A stretch of 64,000 nt of DNA from UBA8752 sp964223495. GTDB lineage: Bacteria > Bacteroidota > Bacteroidia > Flavobacteriales_D > Sanyastnellaceae. Positions 18,394-27,305 of this stretch are shown one piece after another. Location: NCBI GenBank assembly GCA_964223495.1, contig CAXQGL010000024.1, forward strand, positions 1 through 64,000. Direction: 5' to 3'. The notes beneath the pieces were generated by a model that was not told the DNA's origin, searched no databases, and worked only from the letters and a program-made list of their open reading frames with translations. The stretch's first letter is position 1, and each line of letters begins with the position of its first letter. The translations under genes and the position numbers were made by a program.

Positions 18394-18906
18394 ATGAAGC
18401 ACCTCTTATCCTTCGGCCTGATGATGGCCACTTTCCTTCTCTCCATGCCTGCGCAGGCGCAGGTCATGGAAGCCCGTTTCGGTCACATCGATACGCAGAC
18501 CCTCCTCGAGGCGATGCCCGAGCGCAATTCCATCCAGTCCGAGATCGAAGGCGCTGCAGCCCAGTACGAGCAGGAAATCGTCCGCATGCAGGGCGAGCTC
18601 GAGGGCAAGGTGGCTGAGTACCAGCAGAAGGCCGAGTCATGGCCCGCGGCGATTCGTGCCCAGAAGGAGCAGGAGATCACCATGGACCAGCAGGGGCTCG
18701 AACAGTTCTATGCCACGGTTCAGCAGGAGTTGGCTGGTTTGGAGGCGGGCCTCCTCGAGCCCATGATCGAGCGCGCCCGTGAAGCCATTGAGGCAGTGGG
18801 TGCCGAGGAGGGCTTCACCTACATTTTCGACACCTCATCCGGCGCGACCGTGTTCAATGGTGGAGAGGATGTACTCCCCCTCGTCAAGGCCAAGCTTGGC
18901 CTCTGA
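18394..18906 (+). CDS. OmpH/Skp family periplasmic chaperone, second copy
   Basis: A 170-residue exported Skp-like protein with signal peptide MKHLLSFGLMMATFLLSMPAQAQ. The mature part starts ARFGHIDTQTLLEAMPERNSIQ, continues as a coiled helix pair, and ends FTYIFDTSSGATVFNGGEDVLP, close to the classical Skp end. It has the usual family length. An in-frame ATG at 18361 overlaps the stop of the first copy (ATGA) and would add 11 residues before the signal peptide, so coupling is possible with either start. Tandem skp genes after bamA are typical for Bacteroidota. Confidence 0.88.
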   Translation: MKHLLSFGLMMATFLLSMPAQAQVMEARFGHIDTQTLLEAMPERNSIQSEIEGAAAQYEQEIVRMQGELEGKVAEYQQKAESWPAAIRAQKEQEITMDQQGLEQFYATVQQELAGLEAGLLEPMIERAREAIEAVGAEEGFTYIFDTSSGATVFNGGEDVLPLVKAKLGL

Positions 18907-19744
18907 CGCGCCTATCGGCATTTTCGATTCCGGCATTGGCGGCCTGACGGTGGCCCATGCCATGGCGCAGGCCATGCCGGCTGAGCGCATGCTGTATTTC
19001 GGGGATACGGCGCACATGCCTTATGGTGACCGTTCGGCCGAACTCGTGCGCTCCTATTCGACGCGCATCGCACGGTTCCTGGCGGAGGAGGGCTGCAAGG
19101 CCGTGGTCATCGCCTGCAATTCCGCCTCGGCCACGGCCAAGGAAGCCGTGGAGGAGGAATTGGGCCCCGACATTCCGGTCATCGATGTGGTCACCCCCGT
19201 GGTGGGAGACCTGTCCCGTCGTGCCGTGGAACGGGTGGGCATCATCGGTACCCGTGCCACAGTCGGCAGTGGTATTTATGGCAGGTCCCTGCGTGCGGCG
19301 CACGATCGCACCGGTCATGGCGACCACGTTGTTGAGGAGTGGGCGACGCCATTGCTCGCTCCCCTCATCGAGGAAGGTTGGCAGGACCACGGGTTGATGG
19401 ATCCCGTTATCCGTTCGTATCTCGGTGCCGCAGGTTGGTTGGAAGGAACCACCTGCTCGTTGGATGCCCTCGTCCTGGGGTGCACCCATTATCCGATGGC
19501 GCAATCCGCCATCCGAAGGGTGGTGGGTCCGGATGTGGAGCTGGTGGACGGCCCTTCCATCGTGGCGAGGGCAGTGGAAGCCACCCTGCAGGAGCGCGGG
19601 CTCAAAACCACGATGGATGGTTCCGCTGCAGGCAGGCATGGTTTCCTGGTCAGCGACCTGACCGAGAATTTCACGCGCTCGGCCCATCGGTTTTTCGGAC
19701 GTGAGATACCACTGGTGGCAGGCGGACCCTGGTTCATGGCCTGA
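18869..19744 (+). CDS. murI: Glutamate racemase
   Basis: Provides D-glutamate for peptidoglycan. The 291-residue product shows the two-domain Asp/Glu racemase pattern: PIGIFDSGIGGLTV with Asp20 and Ser21, LYFGDTAHMPYG, the first catalytic Cys83 in IACNSASA and the second, Cys205, in LGCTHYP. The start is uncertain. ATG 18869 lies inside the end of the preceding ompH gene (38-nt overlap); a TTG at 18896 would give 282 residues and overlap by 11 nt. Either way it is the last gene of the envelope operon and converges on the carbonic anhydrase gene 4 nt away. Confidence 0.92.
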   Translation: MYSPSSRPSLASDAPIGIFDSGIGGLTVAHAMAQAMPAERMLYFGDTAHMPYGDRSAELVRSYSTRIARFLAEEGCKAVVIACNSASATAKEAVEEELGPDIPVIDVVTPVVGDLSRRAVERVGIIGTRATVGSGIYGRSLRAAHDRTGHGDHVVEEWATPLLAPLIEEGWQDHGLMDPVIRSYLGAAGWLEGTTCSLDALVLGCTHYPMAQSAIRRVVGPDVELVDGPSIVARAVEATLQERGLKTTMDGSAAGRHGFLVSDLTENFTRSAHRFFGREIPLVAGGPWFMA

Positions 19745-19748
19745 CGAT

Positions 19749-20303
19749 TCAATCCACGCCACCAGCTCCGGGCACGAACCAACCAGCATACTCCCGGTAT
19801 CGCTCCGCCGTGGCTGCCACATGGCCGATCAACTCCTCCCCCACGGACTTGACGTGGCGTGCCGGAACCCCCGCCCACAGTTCTCCCGGAGGGATGACCG
19901 TGCCCTCGAGCACCACGGCACCGGCCGCCACGACCGCACCCGCTCCGACATCCGCACGGTCCATGACCACGGCCCCCATACCGATCAGGGCACCGTCGCC
20001 CACGGTGCAGCCGTGCACGATGGCGTTGTGACCGATGCTGGCGCGGTCCCCGATGATGAGGCTGGTTTTCTCATAAGTGCCGTGAAGGACCGCCCCATCC
20101 TGTACATTGACGGTATCCCCGATCCGGATCGCGCACACATCCCCCCGGACCACCGAACCGAACCAGATGCTGCAGTCTTTTCCGGTGGTGACATTTCCCA
20201 CCACGGTGCAGTTCGGCGCCAACCACGTGCCCTCCCCGAATGAGGGGGAAACCCCATTGACGGGAAGGAGAACGGGAAGTTGATTGGGGGCGTTGTTTTC
20301 CAT
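19749..20303 (-). CDS. Gamma-type carbonic anhydrase family protein
   Basis: A 184-residue left-handed beta-helix protein built of hexapeptide repeats (for example VVGNVTTGKDCSIWFGSVVR). The three zinc-binding histidines of gamma carbonic anhydrases are in place: His74 in VLHG, His92 in IGHN and His97 in VHGC. It may hydrate CO2, but many members of this YrdA/PaaY-like branch have weak or no measured activity, so the name is by family. I use ATG 20303, since translation from further upstream adds non-conserved sequence. It is the last gene of the minus-strand run that starts at lpd. Confidence 0.88.
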   Translation of the reverse strand: MENNAPNQLPVLLPVNGVSPSFGEGTWLAPNCTVVGNVTTGKDCSIWFGSVVRGDVCAIRIGDTVNVQDGAVLHGTYEKTSLIIGDRASIGHNAIVHGCTVGDGALIGMGAVVMDRADVGAGAVVAAGAVVLEGTVIPPGELWAGVPARHVKSVGEELIGHVAATAERYREYAGWFVPGAGGVD

Positions 20304-20307
20304 GGCT

Positions 20308-20337
20308 GAAAGGTAATTCGGGTGGAAACCGGCCAAA
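20308..20337 (-). promoter_or_regulatory. Candidate promoter of the carbonic anhydrase gene, possibly leaderless
   Basis: On the minus strand TTTG (plus 20334-20337), an 18-nt spacer and TACCTTTC (20308-20315), one base from TAnnTTTG. The box ends 4 nt before the ATG, which would place the start codon at about +1. Confidence 0.5.
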
Positions 20338-20340
20338 GGA

Positions 20341-21954
20341 TCAACCCTCGAAAAGGGTCATGTCATCCAGTCCGGCGGACTCCGTCCTCTGTGATATCGC
20401 TTCCCTGCCGCCACGCCGGAAGGCAATGGCCTCGGCGATGTCGGAGGCCTCCACTTCCCGCCGTTCCTCCAAGTCGGCCAGCGTCCGGGCCATTCTGAGA
20501 ATGCGCACATGGGTGCGCGCACTGAACCCGAAGTGTTCCATGGCACGTCGCAACAGGCGGTCTCCTTGGGCATCCAGGACGACCAGATCATGCAGCACCC
20601 TTCCATCCAGTCTGTGGTTGGTCAGGCCTCCTGGATTGCGCCGGGATTGTATGCTTCGGGCGAGGTGCACCCTGCGCCGCCATTCCCGCATGCAATCCAG
20701 CCTGTGTTGCCTGTCCCGTTCGCCCTGCGGTCCCCTTTCCGGCATCAGATCATGGGGAGATACGGCATCCACCGCGAGGTGGATGTCGATGCGGTCGAGC
20801 AGCGGGGCGCTGATCTTGCGGATGTATTGATGTCGGGCATGTCGACTGCAGCTGCATCGGCCACGGCGCGCAGGATCTTCGCTGAACATGCCGCAAGGAC
20901 ATGGGTTCATGGCGGCAACCAACTGGAATGCGGCGGGAAAAACGACCGTTGAGCGCGCCCTGCTGACGGTCATTTCACTGTGCTCCATGGGTTGTCTCAG
21001 GACTTCGAGAACATGGCGTGGCATCTCGGGCAATTCGTCCAGGAAAAGCACCCCTGCATGGGCAAGGCTGATTTCTCCCGGCCGGGGATCCGAACCTCCC
21101 CCCACCAGTGCCACGTCGGAAATCGTGTGGTGTGGGCTGCGGAATGGCCTTTGGAGCACCAGCCTTGACGTGCGGCCGGAACGGTCGGAAACGGAGTGGA
21201 TGCGATTCACCTCGATGGCTTCCTCCACCTCAAGGGGAGGCAACAGCCCTACCATGGCCCGCGCCAGCATCGATTTACCGGAACCGGGCGGCCCGACCAT
21301 GCACACGTTGTGTCCTCCCGCGGCGGCCAGGGCCATGGCGGCGATGGCATGCTCCTGGCCACGGATATCAGCCAAAGGACCCAATGACTGGGCCTCCTGT
21401 GCTTCGAGCAGTCCGGCCAGGTTGCCGGTGAGGAGCGGAAGTGGATGTGCGCCGGTCAGGTGGTCGAGGATGGAGGAGAGGTGATCCGCCCCATGCACGG
21501 TGACATCGGGAAGCAGGGCTGCAGCCTCAGCAGATGGCCCCGGGAGAAGCAGTCCCTTCATATCGGGGGAGCGGGCGGCGTGGGCCAGGGCCAGTCCACC
21601 CCGCACAGGTCTGAGCGTTCCGTCCAGCGCCAGTTCGCCCATCATCATCCAGCCTTCCAGCGCTTCCGTTTCGATTTGACCTGAGGCGGCCAGGATGCCG
21701 ACAGCGAGAGGCAGGTCATAGGCCGCTCCTTCCTTTCGGAGCCCAGCCGGTGCAAGGTTGATGGTGATGCCCTTGCCGGGCCACCGGTAACCGAGGTGCT
21801 CGATGGCACTCTTGATGCGCTGCTGGCTTTCCCGAACCGCGCTGTCGGGCAGACCGACCATCAGAAAGTGGATGCCGCGGTCCACCCGCACCTCCACGGT
21901 GACGGGCACGGCTTCAACGCCCCGCAGGGCGGCCGCATGCAATCGGACGAGCAT
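20341..21954 (-). CDS. comM: ComM/YifB-family Mg-chelatase-like AAA ATPase
   Basis: ComM is a hexameric helicase that widens strand invasion during natural transformation; the family is also called YifB. The 537-residue protein has the N-terminal Lon-protease-like fold (VEVRVDRGIHFLMVGLPDSAVRESQQRIKSA's region), Walker A GPPGSGKS at 221-228, Walker B LFLDELPE near 305, the AMNPCPCG stretch with a cysteine cluster further on, and the C-terminal Mg-chelatase helical domain. All motifs are intact. It starts 12 nt after the gmhA-like gene. A role in competence here is by family; no other competence gene is in the window. Confidence 0.93.
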   Translation of the reverse strand: MLVRLHAAALRGVEAVPVTVEVRVDRGIHFLMVGLPDSAVRESQQRIKSAIEHLGYRWPGKGITINLAPAGLRKEGAAYDLPLAVGILAASGQIETEALEGWMMMGELALDGTLRPVRGGLALAHAARSPDMKGLLLPGPSAEAAALLPDVTVHGADHLSSILDHLTGAHPLPLLTGNLAGLLEAQEAQSLGPLADIRGQEHAIAAMALAAAGGHNVCMVGPPGSGKSMLARAMVGLLPPLEVEEAIEVNRIHSVSDRSGRTSRLVLQRPFRSPHHTISDVALVGGGSDPRPGEISLAHAGVLFLDELPEMPRHVLEVLRQPMEHSEMTVSRARSTVVFPAAFQLVAAMNPCPCGMFSEDPARRGRCSCSRHARHQYIRKISAPLLDRIDIHLAVDAVSPHDLMPERGPQGERDRQHRLDCMREWRRRVHLARSIQSRRNPGGLTNHRLDGRVLHDLVVLDAQGDRLLRRAMEHFGFSARTHVRILRMARTLADLEERREVEASDIAEAIAFRRGGREAISQRTESAGLDDMTLFEG

Positions 21955-21966
21955 GAAAGGTCCCGT

Positions 21967-22545
21967 TCAGGCGCAGTCCGCCTCGATGTGGTCAATCAGG
22001 GCATGGATGCACTTGATGTGCACTTCCTGTATACGGTCGGCATGGCCCGACCAAGGCACCCGGATTTCGGCGTCGCACAGCGCGGCGAGAGCACCCCCGT
22101 CCTTTCCGGTCAGGCCCACCACGGCCATCCCGTTCTCCTTGGCCGCCTTTGCGGCCTTCAACACATTGGCCGAGTTGCCGGAGGTGGAGATGGCGAGCAG
22201 CACATCCCCGGGCTGGCCCATGGCCTCAACGAATCGGGAGAACACCGCATCGAAACCGCAATCGTTTCCGACACAGGTCAGGTGAGAGGGATCCGAAATT
22301 GAAATGGCGGGCAGGGCTTTCCGGTCATCCCGATAGCGACCGGTCAATTCCTCCGCGAAGTGCATGGCATCGCACATGGAACCACCATTGCCACAGGAAA
22401 TGACCTTCCCCCCACTGCGGATGGCACCCACCATGAACCCACCGGCCCGTTCCAGCGCTTCAAGCTGCGCCGGGTCCGACATGAAGTCCCCGAGGACACG
22501 GTGTGCCTCCTCGAAATGCTGGCGGATGCGTTGGGCTTTTTCCAT
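21967..22545 (-). CDS. gmhA: SIS-domain phosphosugar isomerase, GmhA-like
   Basis: A 192-residue SIS-fold isomerase resembling D-sedoheptulose-7-phosphate isomerase, which makes the heptose precursor for lipopolysaccharide. Motifs seen are GGKVISCGNGGSMCDAMHFAEELTGRY, LAISTSGNSANVL and the C-terminal EVHIKCIHALIDHIE with the active-site His. The Cys-Gly-Asn-Gly-Gly loop fits GmhA closely. The related DnaA-interacting DiaA group is an alternative, but the C-terminal motif and length favour GmhA. It lies between dsbD and comM. Confidence 0.82.
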   Translation of the reverse strand: MEKAQRIRQHFEEAHRVLGDFMSDPAQLEALERAGGFMVGAIRSGGKVISCGNGGSMCDAMHFAEELTGRYRDDRKALPAISISDPSHLTCVGNDCGFDAVFSRFVEAMGQPGDVLLAISTSGNSANVLKAAKAAKENGMAVVGLTGKDGGALAALCDAEIRVPWSGHADRIQEVHIKCIHALIDHIEADCA

Positions 22546-22628
22546 GGGACCAAGGTGCGGTTCGCAAGCTAAGGACCGACAGCCGTTGGACAGGTGTTGC
22601 CGTTCCTTTCGCGGTCGTTGACCGCAGG

Positions 22629-25076
22629 TTATTTGCCAGCCTCGAAACGGGCCATGTTCTCCTTCAGGAACGCTACGAACTTCTCGGGGTCGGGATCATA
22701 ACCCACTCCCGTTCCCAGGGCTTCCCCTTCATGGTCGATCATGACGTAGAACGGCTGGGCATTGGTGCCGAACCTCGAAGCCTGCAGGTAAGTCCATTTG
22801 TTGCCCACCGTGCGGATTCGGAAATCCTTACCCCCGTATTGCTCGACCCTTTGCTCCTCTTCGGGCAGGGCCTTTCGCTCATCGACATAGAGGGAGACGA
22901 GCACCGCCTCCTCCGTCATGTAGCGGACGACATCCGGATGTGGCCATACCTGCTCCTCCATTTTCCGGCAATTCACACAGGCCCAACCGGTAAAGTCGAG
23001 GATCATGGGCTTGCCCTCTGCACGTGCGGCGGCGAGGCCTTCATCGTAATCCCGGAACCGGGCCTCCACATGCCCCGATGACGAGCCACCGTCGCCATGG
23101 CTTCCGCCGCTTCCACCGACGCCCCCGCTGCTCTCCGCGTAGAAGAGGGGCGGTGGGAAACCGGAAATCAGGTTGAGCGGCGCCCCCCACATGCCAGGCA
23201 GCATGTAGATGGCCAGCACGAGGAACACGGTACCGAGCCCCCAGCGACCGACACTCATGCGCTCCAGCTTGCTGTCGTGAGGGAAGCGCAGTCCCCCGTA
23301 GAGGTACACGGCGATACAGAGCGCCACCGCAATCCAGATGGCGATGAACAACTCCCGCTTGAGCAGTCCGAGCTGGAGCACCAGGTCGGCGTTGGAGAGG
23401 AATTTGAAGGCGAATCCGATCTCCAGCAGACCGAGCACCACCTTGACGCTGGTCAGCCAACCGCCGCTTTGGGGCAGTGAATTGAGCCATCCTGGAAAGG
23501 CACTGAACAGGGCAAACGGAATGGCCAGCGCCAGGGAGAAACCGAACATGACGGCGATGGGTCCGCCATAATCTCCCGTGGCCGCTCCGGCCAGCGCACT
23601 GCCGACCAGTGGACCCGTACAGCTGAAGCTCACGATGGCCAGCGTCGCCGCCATGAAGAAGATGCCGATCAATCCACCACGGTCGGCCTGGGCGTCCACC
23701 CTGTTGGCCCAGCTCGAAGGCAGTTGGATTTCGAACGCACCGAGGAAACTGACGCCGAAGACCACCAGCAGGAGGAACAGGAACAGGTTGAAATAGGGAT
23801 CCGTTGAAATGAGGTTGAGCACATCGACTCCGAATACGGCGGTGAGCAGCAGCCCAAGCCCCGTGTAGATGAAGATGATGCTCGCACCGTAGATCAGGGC
23901 ATTCCGGATGCCTTCGGCGCGTGTCTTGGATTGCTTCGTGAAGAAGCTCACCGTCATGGGGATCAAGGGAAAGACGCATGGGGTGAAGAGGGCAGCAAAA
24001 CCCAACCCCATCCCGAGGATGAACAACATCAGCAGACCATCTCCCGCTTCATCCCCCTCTTGCGGGTCCGAGGCGTCGGGCGCCTGACCGGGACACAACT
24101 CCGGAACTTCCCCGGGGCGCGCCTCAGCCGTGGCGAGGTAGAACTCGACATCGGGAGGGAAAATGCACTTGGTGTCGTCACAGGTCATGTAGGTCAGCAG
24201 ACCGTCAATCTTCTCGGGCCGCTCGCCGGTCCAGCCCACCTCGAGGGCCCAGCGCACAGTGCCCTCGAAGGACTTGACATCCTTATTGAAGTTGGGGTCG
24301 TAATGCACCTCGGGCGTGCATTCCATGAGCGTCCCCACCTCGACACCCTCGGTAGAGATGGTGAATGCGGTCGGAATCGGACCATCCAACGGGTCGTTGT
24401 CATGGCTGTATACATGCCACCCTTCTTCGATGACGGCGGTCGCTACGATGGTGGCGCTGCCCTCACCCAAGCCGTACAGGGCAACGTCCCATGACACGGG
24501 GTCATACATCCCCATGGGCTCCTCCATTCCACCGGAGTCAAAGGCACCGTGTCCCGACGCGCCATCGCCGCAATAGTCCGGTTTGTCACTTTCAGGCTTC
24601 AGGTCGGTCAACGCCACGGCGAAGTCCACATCCTCCGGAGGCAGACATTTGCTTTCATCGCAGACCATGAAGGTGAGATAGCCCTTCACCGTATCCGGAA
24701 TGGCACCGGGGAACGACAGGGTATGAACCCAGTGGGTCTCCTCCTCGAAAAAGAGGAGGTCCATCATGAAGTTGGGATCATACTCGAGGTGCGGCTCGCA
24801 CTCTGTCGCCGCCGTGTCCGCCGTGCCGACCCCTTCCGTTTCGATCGTGAAGGAAGTGGGAATCGGCCCGTCGAAGGGATTCAGGAACTGGCTGTACACG
24901 TGCCATCCGGCATCGATCTCCGCCTTGAAATCGAGGTCGAGGGTGCCATCACCATTGTCATAGAGGGCGACATCCCAGGATACCGGGTCATGGATCTGGG
25001 CATGAAGGGAAGGGGTGGCAACCAACGCCGGCAGGACGAAGGCGGACCAGGTGAGGAGGAGCTGCAGTGGCTTCAC
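22629..25076 (-). CDS. dsbD: Thiol:disulfide interchange protein DsbD with duplicated N-terminal domain
   Basis: DsbD carries electrons from cytoplasmic thioredoxin across the inner membrane to periplasmic thiol proteins. The 815-residue protein starts at GTG 25076 with a signal peptide (to about residue 27). Two DsbD-alpha-like domains follow in tandem, residues 29-160 and 191-318; both begin DPVSWDVALY and both end with a C-x4-C pair (CDESKC at 139-144, CDDTKC at 299-304). The eight-helix transmembrane part has its redox cysteines in FTPCVFPLIPM and SFSCTGPLVGSAL. After a Gly/Ser-rich linker comes the thioredoxin-like domain with WACVNCRKME. A normal DsbD has a single alpha domain. The frame is open far upstream, but that part matches no family. 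It follows the queuosine transporter gene by 110 nt. Confidence 0.92.
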   Translation of the reverse strand: MKPLQLLLTWSAFVLPALVATPSLHAQIHDPVSWDVALYDNGDGTLDLDFKAEIDAGWHVYSQFLNPFDGPIPTSFTIETEGVGTADTAATECEPHLEYDPNFMMDLLFFEEETHWVHTLSFPGAIPDTVKGYLTFMVCDESKCLPPEDVDFAVALTDLKPESDKPDYCGDGASGHGAFDSGGMEEPMGMYDPVSWDVALYGLGEGSATIVATAVIEEGWHVYSHDNDPLDGPIPTAFTISTEGVEVGTLMECTPEVHYDPNFNKDVKSFEGTVRWALEVGWTGERPEKIDGLLTYMTCDDTKCIFPPDVEFYLATAEARPGEVPELCPGQAPDASDPQEGDEAGDGLLMLFILGMGLGFAALFTPCVFPLIPMTVSFFTKQSKTRAEGIRNALIYGASIIFIYTGLGLLLTAVFGVDVLNLISTDPYFNLFLFLLLVVFGVSFLGAFEIQLPSSWANRVDAQADRGGLIGIFFMAATLAIVSFSCTGPLVGSALAGAATGDYGGPIAVMFGFSLALAIPFALFSAFPGWLNSLPQSGGWLTSVKVVLGLLEIGFAFKFLSNADLVLQLGLLKRELFIAIWIAVALCIAVYLYGGLRFPHDSKLERMSVGRWGLGTVFLVLAIYMLPGMWGAPLNLISGFPPPLFYAESSGGVGGSGGSHGDGGSSSGHVEARFRDYDEGLAAARAEGKPMILDFTGWACVNCRKMEEQVWPHPDVVRYMTEEAVLVSLYVDERKALPEEEQRVEQYGGKDFRIRTVGNKWTYLQASRFGTNAQPFYVMIDHEGEALGTGVGYDPDPEKFVAFLKENMARFEAGK

Positions 25077-25097
25077 GGCACGGTGCTTTGCGGGCGC

Positions 25098-25125
25098 GAA
25101 AGATAATGCCGAGGCACGCGCGCAA
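25098..25125 (-). promoter_or_regulatory. Candidate dsbD promoter
   Basis: On the minus strand TTG (plus 25123-25125), 17 nt, then TATCTTTC (25098-25105), one base from TAnnTTTG. The box ends 21 nt before the GTG start and supports that start. Confidence 0.5.
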
Positions 25126-25186
25126 CAGGATGGTGCGGGCCAAAGCATGTCAATCCCGCCTTGCGGCTTGGGGGCAGATCCGTCCC

Positions 25187-25915
25187 TCAGAGGTTGATTT
25201 CCTGTCCCGGGGCAAGCCCGAAACGGCGTCGGATCATGGCGCTGCCGGCGTACACCAGCGGTGTATCCAATGCGGCAACGAGCACCTTGAATCCAAAGCC
25301 GTTGACGAGCAATCCACCAAACAGAGCCCATTCGATTTCCCCTGTAGCGCAGAGCAAGAGCAGCACGACCATGGTGTCCACGAACTGGGAGGGAATGGTC
25401 GAGAAGTTGTTGCGCAGCCACAGCATCCGACCTCCCGTGCGCTGTTTCCAGAAGTGGAAGATGCGGACATCCAGGAATTGGGCGATCAGGTAGGCCGACA
25501 TGGAAGCACCGACCGCCAGCACGGTCTGGCCGAATACATGATCGAACTCCCCGTCCGTGACAGGGGACCATGCCGTGGCAGGGGCCGCACCGGCCACCAG
25601 TATGATGAGCAGCGTGAACACCGAGGCCACCAGTCCTCCCTTGACCACGTCATCTGCCCGCTTCTTGCCGAAGATTTCCGAAATCAGGTCGGTGACGAGG
25701 AAGGTCAAGGGGTAGGGCAACAGGCCCACGCTTGCTTCAAAGGCGTAATCCATACCGGGCACGGGAATGGCCCAGATGAAGAACTTGCGGAAGATGAGGT
25801 TGCAGCTGACGAGGCTCGCGACGAACAGGGCCGCGAGTGCGAGGTAGAGCCCAAGTGCGAACTCCCGGTCCTTCTCGGACGCGGGTTTCAATGGGGGTGG
25901 CAGCGTGTGTTCCAT
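25187..25915 (-). CDS. Queuosine precursor transporter, YhhQ/QueT family
   Basis: A 242-residue inner-membrane protein with about six hydrophobic segments, the first at ALGLYLALAALFVASLVSCN. The YPLTFLVTDLISEIFGKKRADDVV stretch, ASMSAYLIAQFLDVRIFHFWK and the later NNFSTIPSQFVDTMVV are the family signatures. These proteins import preQ0/preQ1 or related deazapurines used for queuosine in tRNA. I use ATG 25915; a TTG six codons upstream is less likely. It is 19 nt after tilS, another tRNA-modification gene, so it may belong to the same transcript. Confidence 0.9.
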   Translation of the reverse strand: MEHTLPPPLKPASEKDREFALGLYLALAALFVASLVSCNLIFRKFFIWAIPVPGMDYAFEASVGLLPYPLTFLVTDLISEIFGKKRADDVVKGGLVASVFTLLIILVAGAAPATAWSPVTDGEFDHVFGQTVLAVGASMSAYLIAQFLDVRIFHFWKQRTGGRMLWLRNNFSTIPSQFVDTMVVLLLLCATGEIEWALFGGLLVNGFGFKVLVAALDTPLVYAGSAMIRRRFGLAPGQEINL

Positions 25916-25934
25916 GAATTCCGGGACCGCCAAA

Positions 25935-27305
25935 TTACCGATGGGAGATCCACGTCAGTTCGAGGCAGAGGCGCCGGGCCTCGATACCGAGGTCCACCGC
26001 CACCGAGCGGTCGATCCGGTGTCCTGCCAACCATGCCAGGCGCCCATCTGACTGTTCCACGACCCATTGCCCTTCTCGCTCCGTTGCAGGCACCTTGCGC
26101 TGTGTGAGGATGTCGGAGACGAGCTGCGTGCCGTCCATTCCGATGGGGGCGATGCGGTCTCCCTCCTTCCATGGGCGCAGACACAACGGCAGTGCCAGAC
26201 GGGACCATTCGAGTTGTGCGGTGGCATCCGCCGGATCAGGGTCAAAGCCTCCTGTGATCTCGAGGGGCTTCCATTCCAGTGTGCCATGCGGGGTCTCGAT
26301 GTGCCCTGAGCTGCCATCCGCCTGGGGGTCCCAGAAACGCGGGACGGCATCTGATTTCCCATCGATGGGCTGCGCCACGAGGCCATCCCTTTCACGGATG
26401 ATGCAATGGGTGGCGGAACAGAGGCGGCGACCCACTTCGGTCCCTTCGGCGGCCAGGTCGAACAGGGCGCCCGCCTGGAGCGGGGCGAATCCGAATTCCT
26501 GTGACCAGAGACCCAGGATTTGAAGGGCCGATGGCACGGTGGACAGCCAAGCGAAAGGCATCGTGTCTCCAGGTGAGGTCGCTTGTGCCAGCAATTCCTC
26601 GGCATGAGCGCGCCACAATCCAGCCATGGTGCCCCACCGCTTGAGTCCTTCTTCCCATCCCGGTCGGATGCTGTCCAACAGCGGAATCAACTCGTGCCGA
26701 ATCCGATTGCGCAGAAAATCCGGGGCCCCGTTGGTGGCGTCTTCCCTCCAGGGCAGCCCTTCCCGGGTCATGGCATCCAACAGGGCGGATTTGGGGCAGG
26801 CCAGAAAAGGACGACCGAGGTGGAAACCGAAATCGGCGTGCACAACCTTCATTCCGGCAAGGGTCTCCGGACCACTTCCGCGAAGGAGGTGCAGCAGGCG
26901 TGTCTCCCTCTGGTCGTCTGCGTGATGGGCAGTCAGGACGACGCCTTCCGAACCCACCGTTCGGGCGATCCAATCATAGCGGAATGACCGCGCAGCGGCT
27001 TCCAGTCCAGCTTCTTTGCGAAGGTCTGAATCGGCAATGCCCTCGAATGTCTGACTGCGGAAAGGCCAACCCGCCTCTTTGGCCGCCTTTTCCACGAAAG
27101 CGAGGTCATCCGGTGATTCCGATCGGAGTCCGTGGTCCACGTGGAGCACGCCGAAATCGCCCCCTCGGATCCGGGCCGCATGGAACAGCGCCATCGAGTC
27201 CAACCCGCCCGACACAGCAAGCCAGATTCGACCCGATCCACCTGCACGGTGGGTGTGGACCCAAGAAGACAGCGCCCGAGTCAACGGTTGGAACGCCTCA
27301 CCCAT
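25935..27305 (-). CDS. tilS: tRNA(Ile)-lysidine synthetase
   Basis: Converts the wobble cytidine of the tRNA that reads AUA to lysidine using lysine and ATP. The 456-residue protein carries the PP-loop SGGLDS at residues 32-37, HVDHGLRSES, AHHADDQRETRLLHLLRGSG, and a C-terminal TilS domain (LPLCLRPWKEGDRIAPIGMDG and VSDILTQRKVP). I start at ATG 27305, which overlaps the end of pabB by 8 nt, so the two may be translationally coupled. Sequence upstream of that ATG in this frame is inside pabB and not conserved. Confidence 0.94.
   Translation of the reverse strand: MGEAFQPLTRALSSWVHTHRAGGSGRIWLAVSGGLDSMALFHAARIRGGDFGVLHVDHGLRSESPDDLAFVEKAAKEAGWPFRSQTFEGIADSDLRKEAGLEAAARSFRYDWIARTVGSEGVVLTAHHADDQRETRLLHLLRGSGPETLAGMKVVHADFGFHLGRPFLACPKSALLDAMTREGLPWREDATNGAPDFLRNRIRHELIPLLDSIRPGWEEGLKRWGTMAGLWRAHAEELLAQATSPGDTMPFAWLSTVPSALQILGLWSQEFGFAPLQAGALFDLAAEGTEVGRRLCSATHCIIRERDGLVAQPIDGKSDAVPRFWDPQADGSSGHIETPHGTLEWKPLEITGGFDPDPADATAQLEWSRLALPLCLRPWKEGDRIAPIGMDGTQLVSDILTQRKVPATEREGQWVVEQSDGRLAWLAGHRIDRSVAVDLGIEARRLCLELTWISHR

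Noticed and set aside
22611..22625. A 6-bp hairpin just after dsbD
   Set aside because: The stem is short and no T-run follows on the minus strand, so I do not call it a terminator.
25148..25571. An upstream extension of the dsbD reading frame
   Set aside because: It runs into the queuosine-transporter gene, and the signal peptide and a good promoter box both fit the GTG at 25076.
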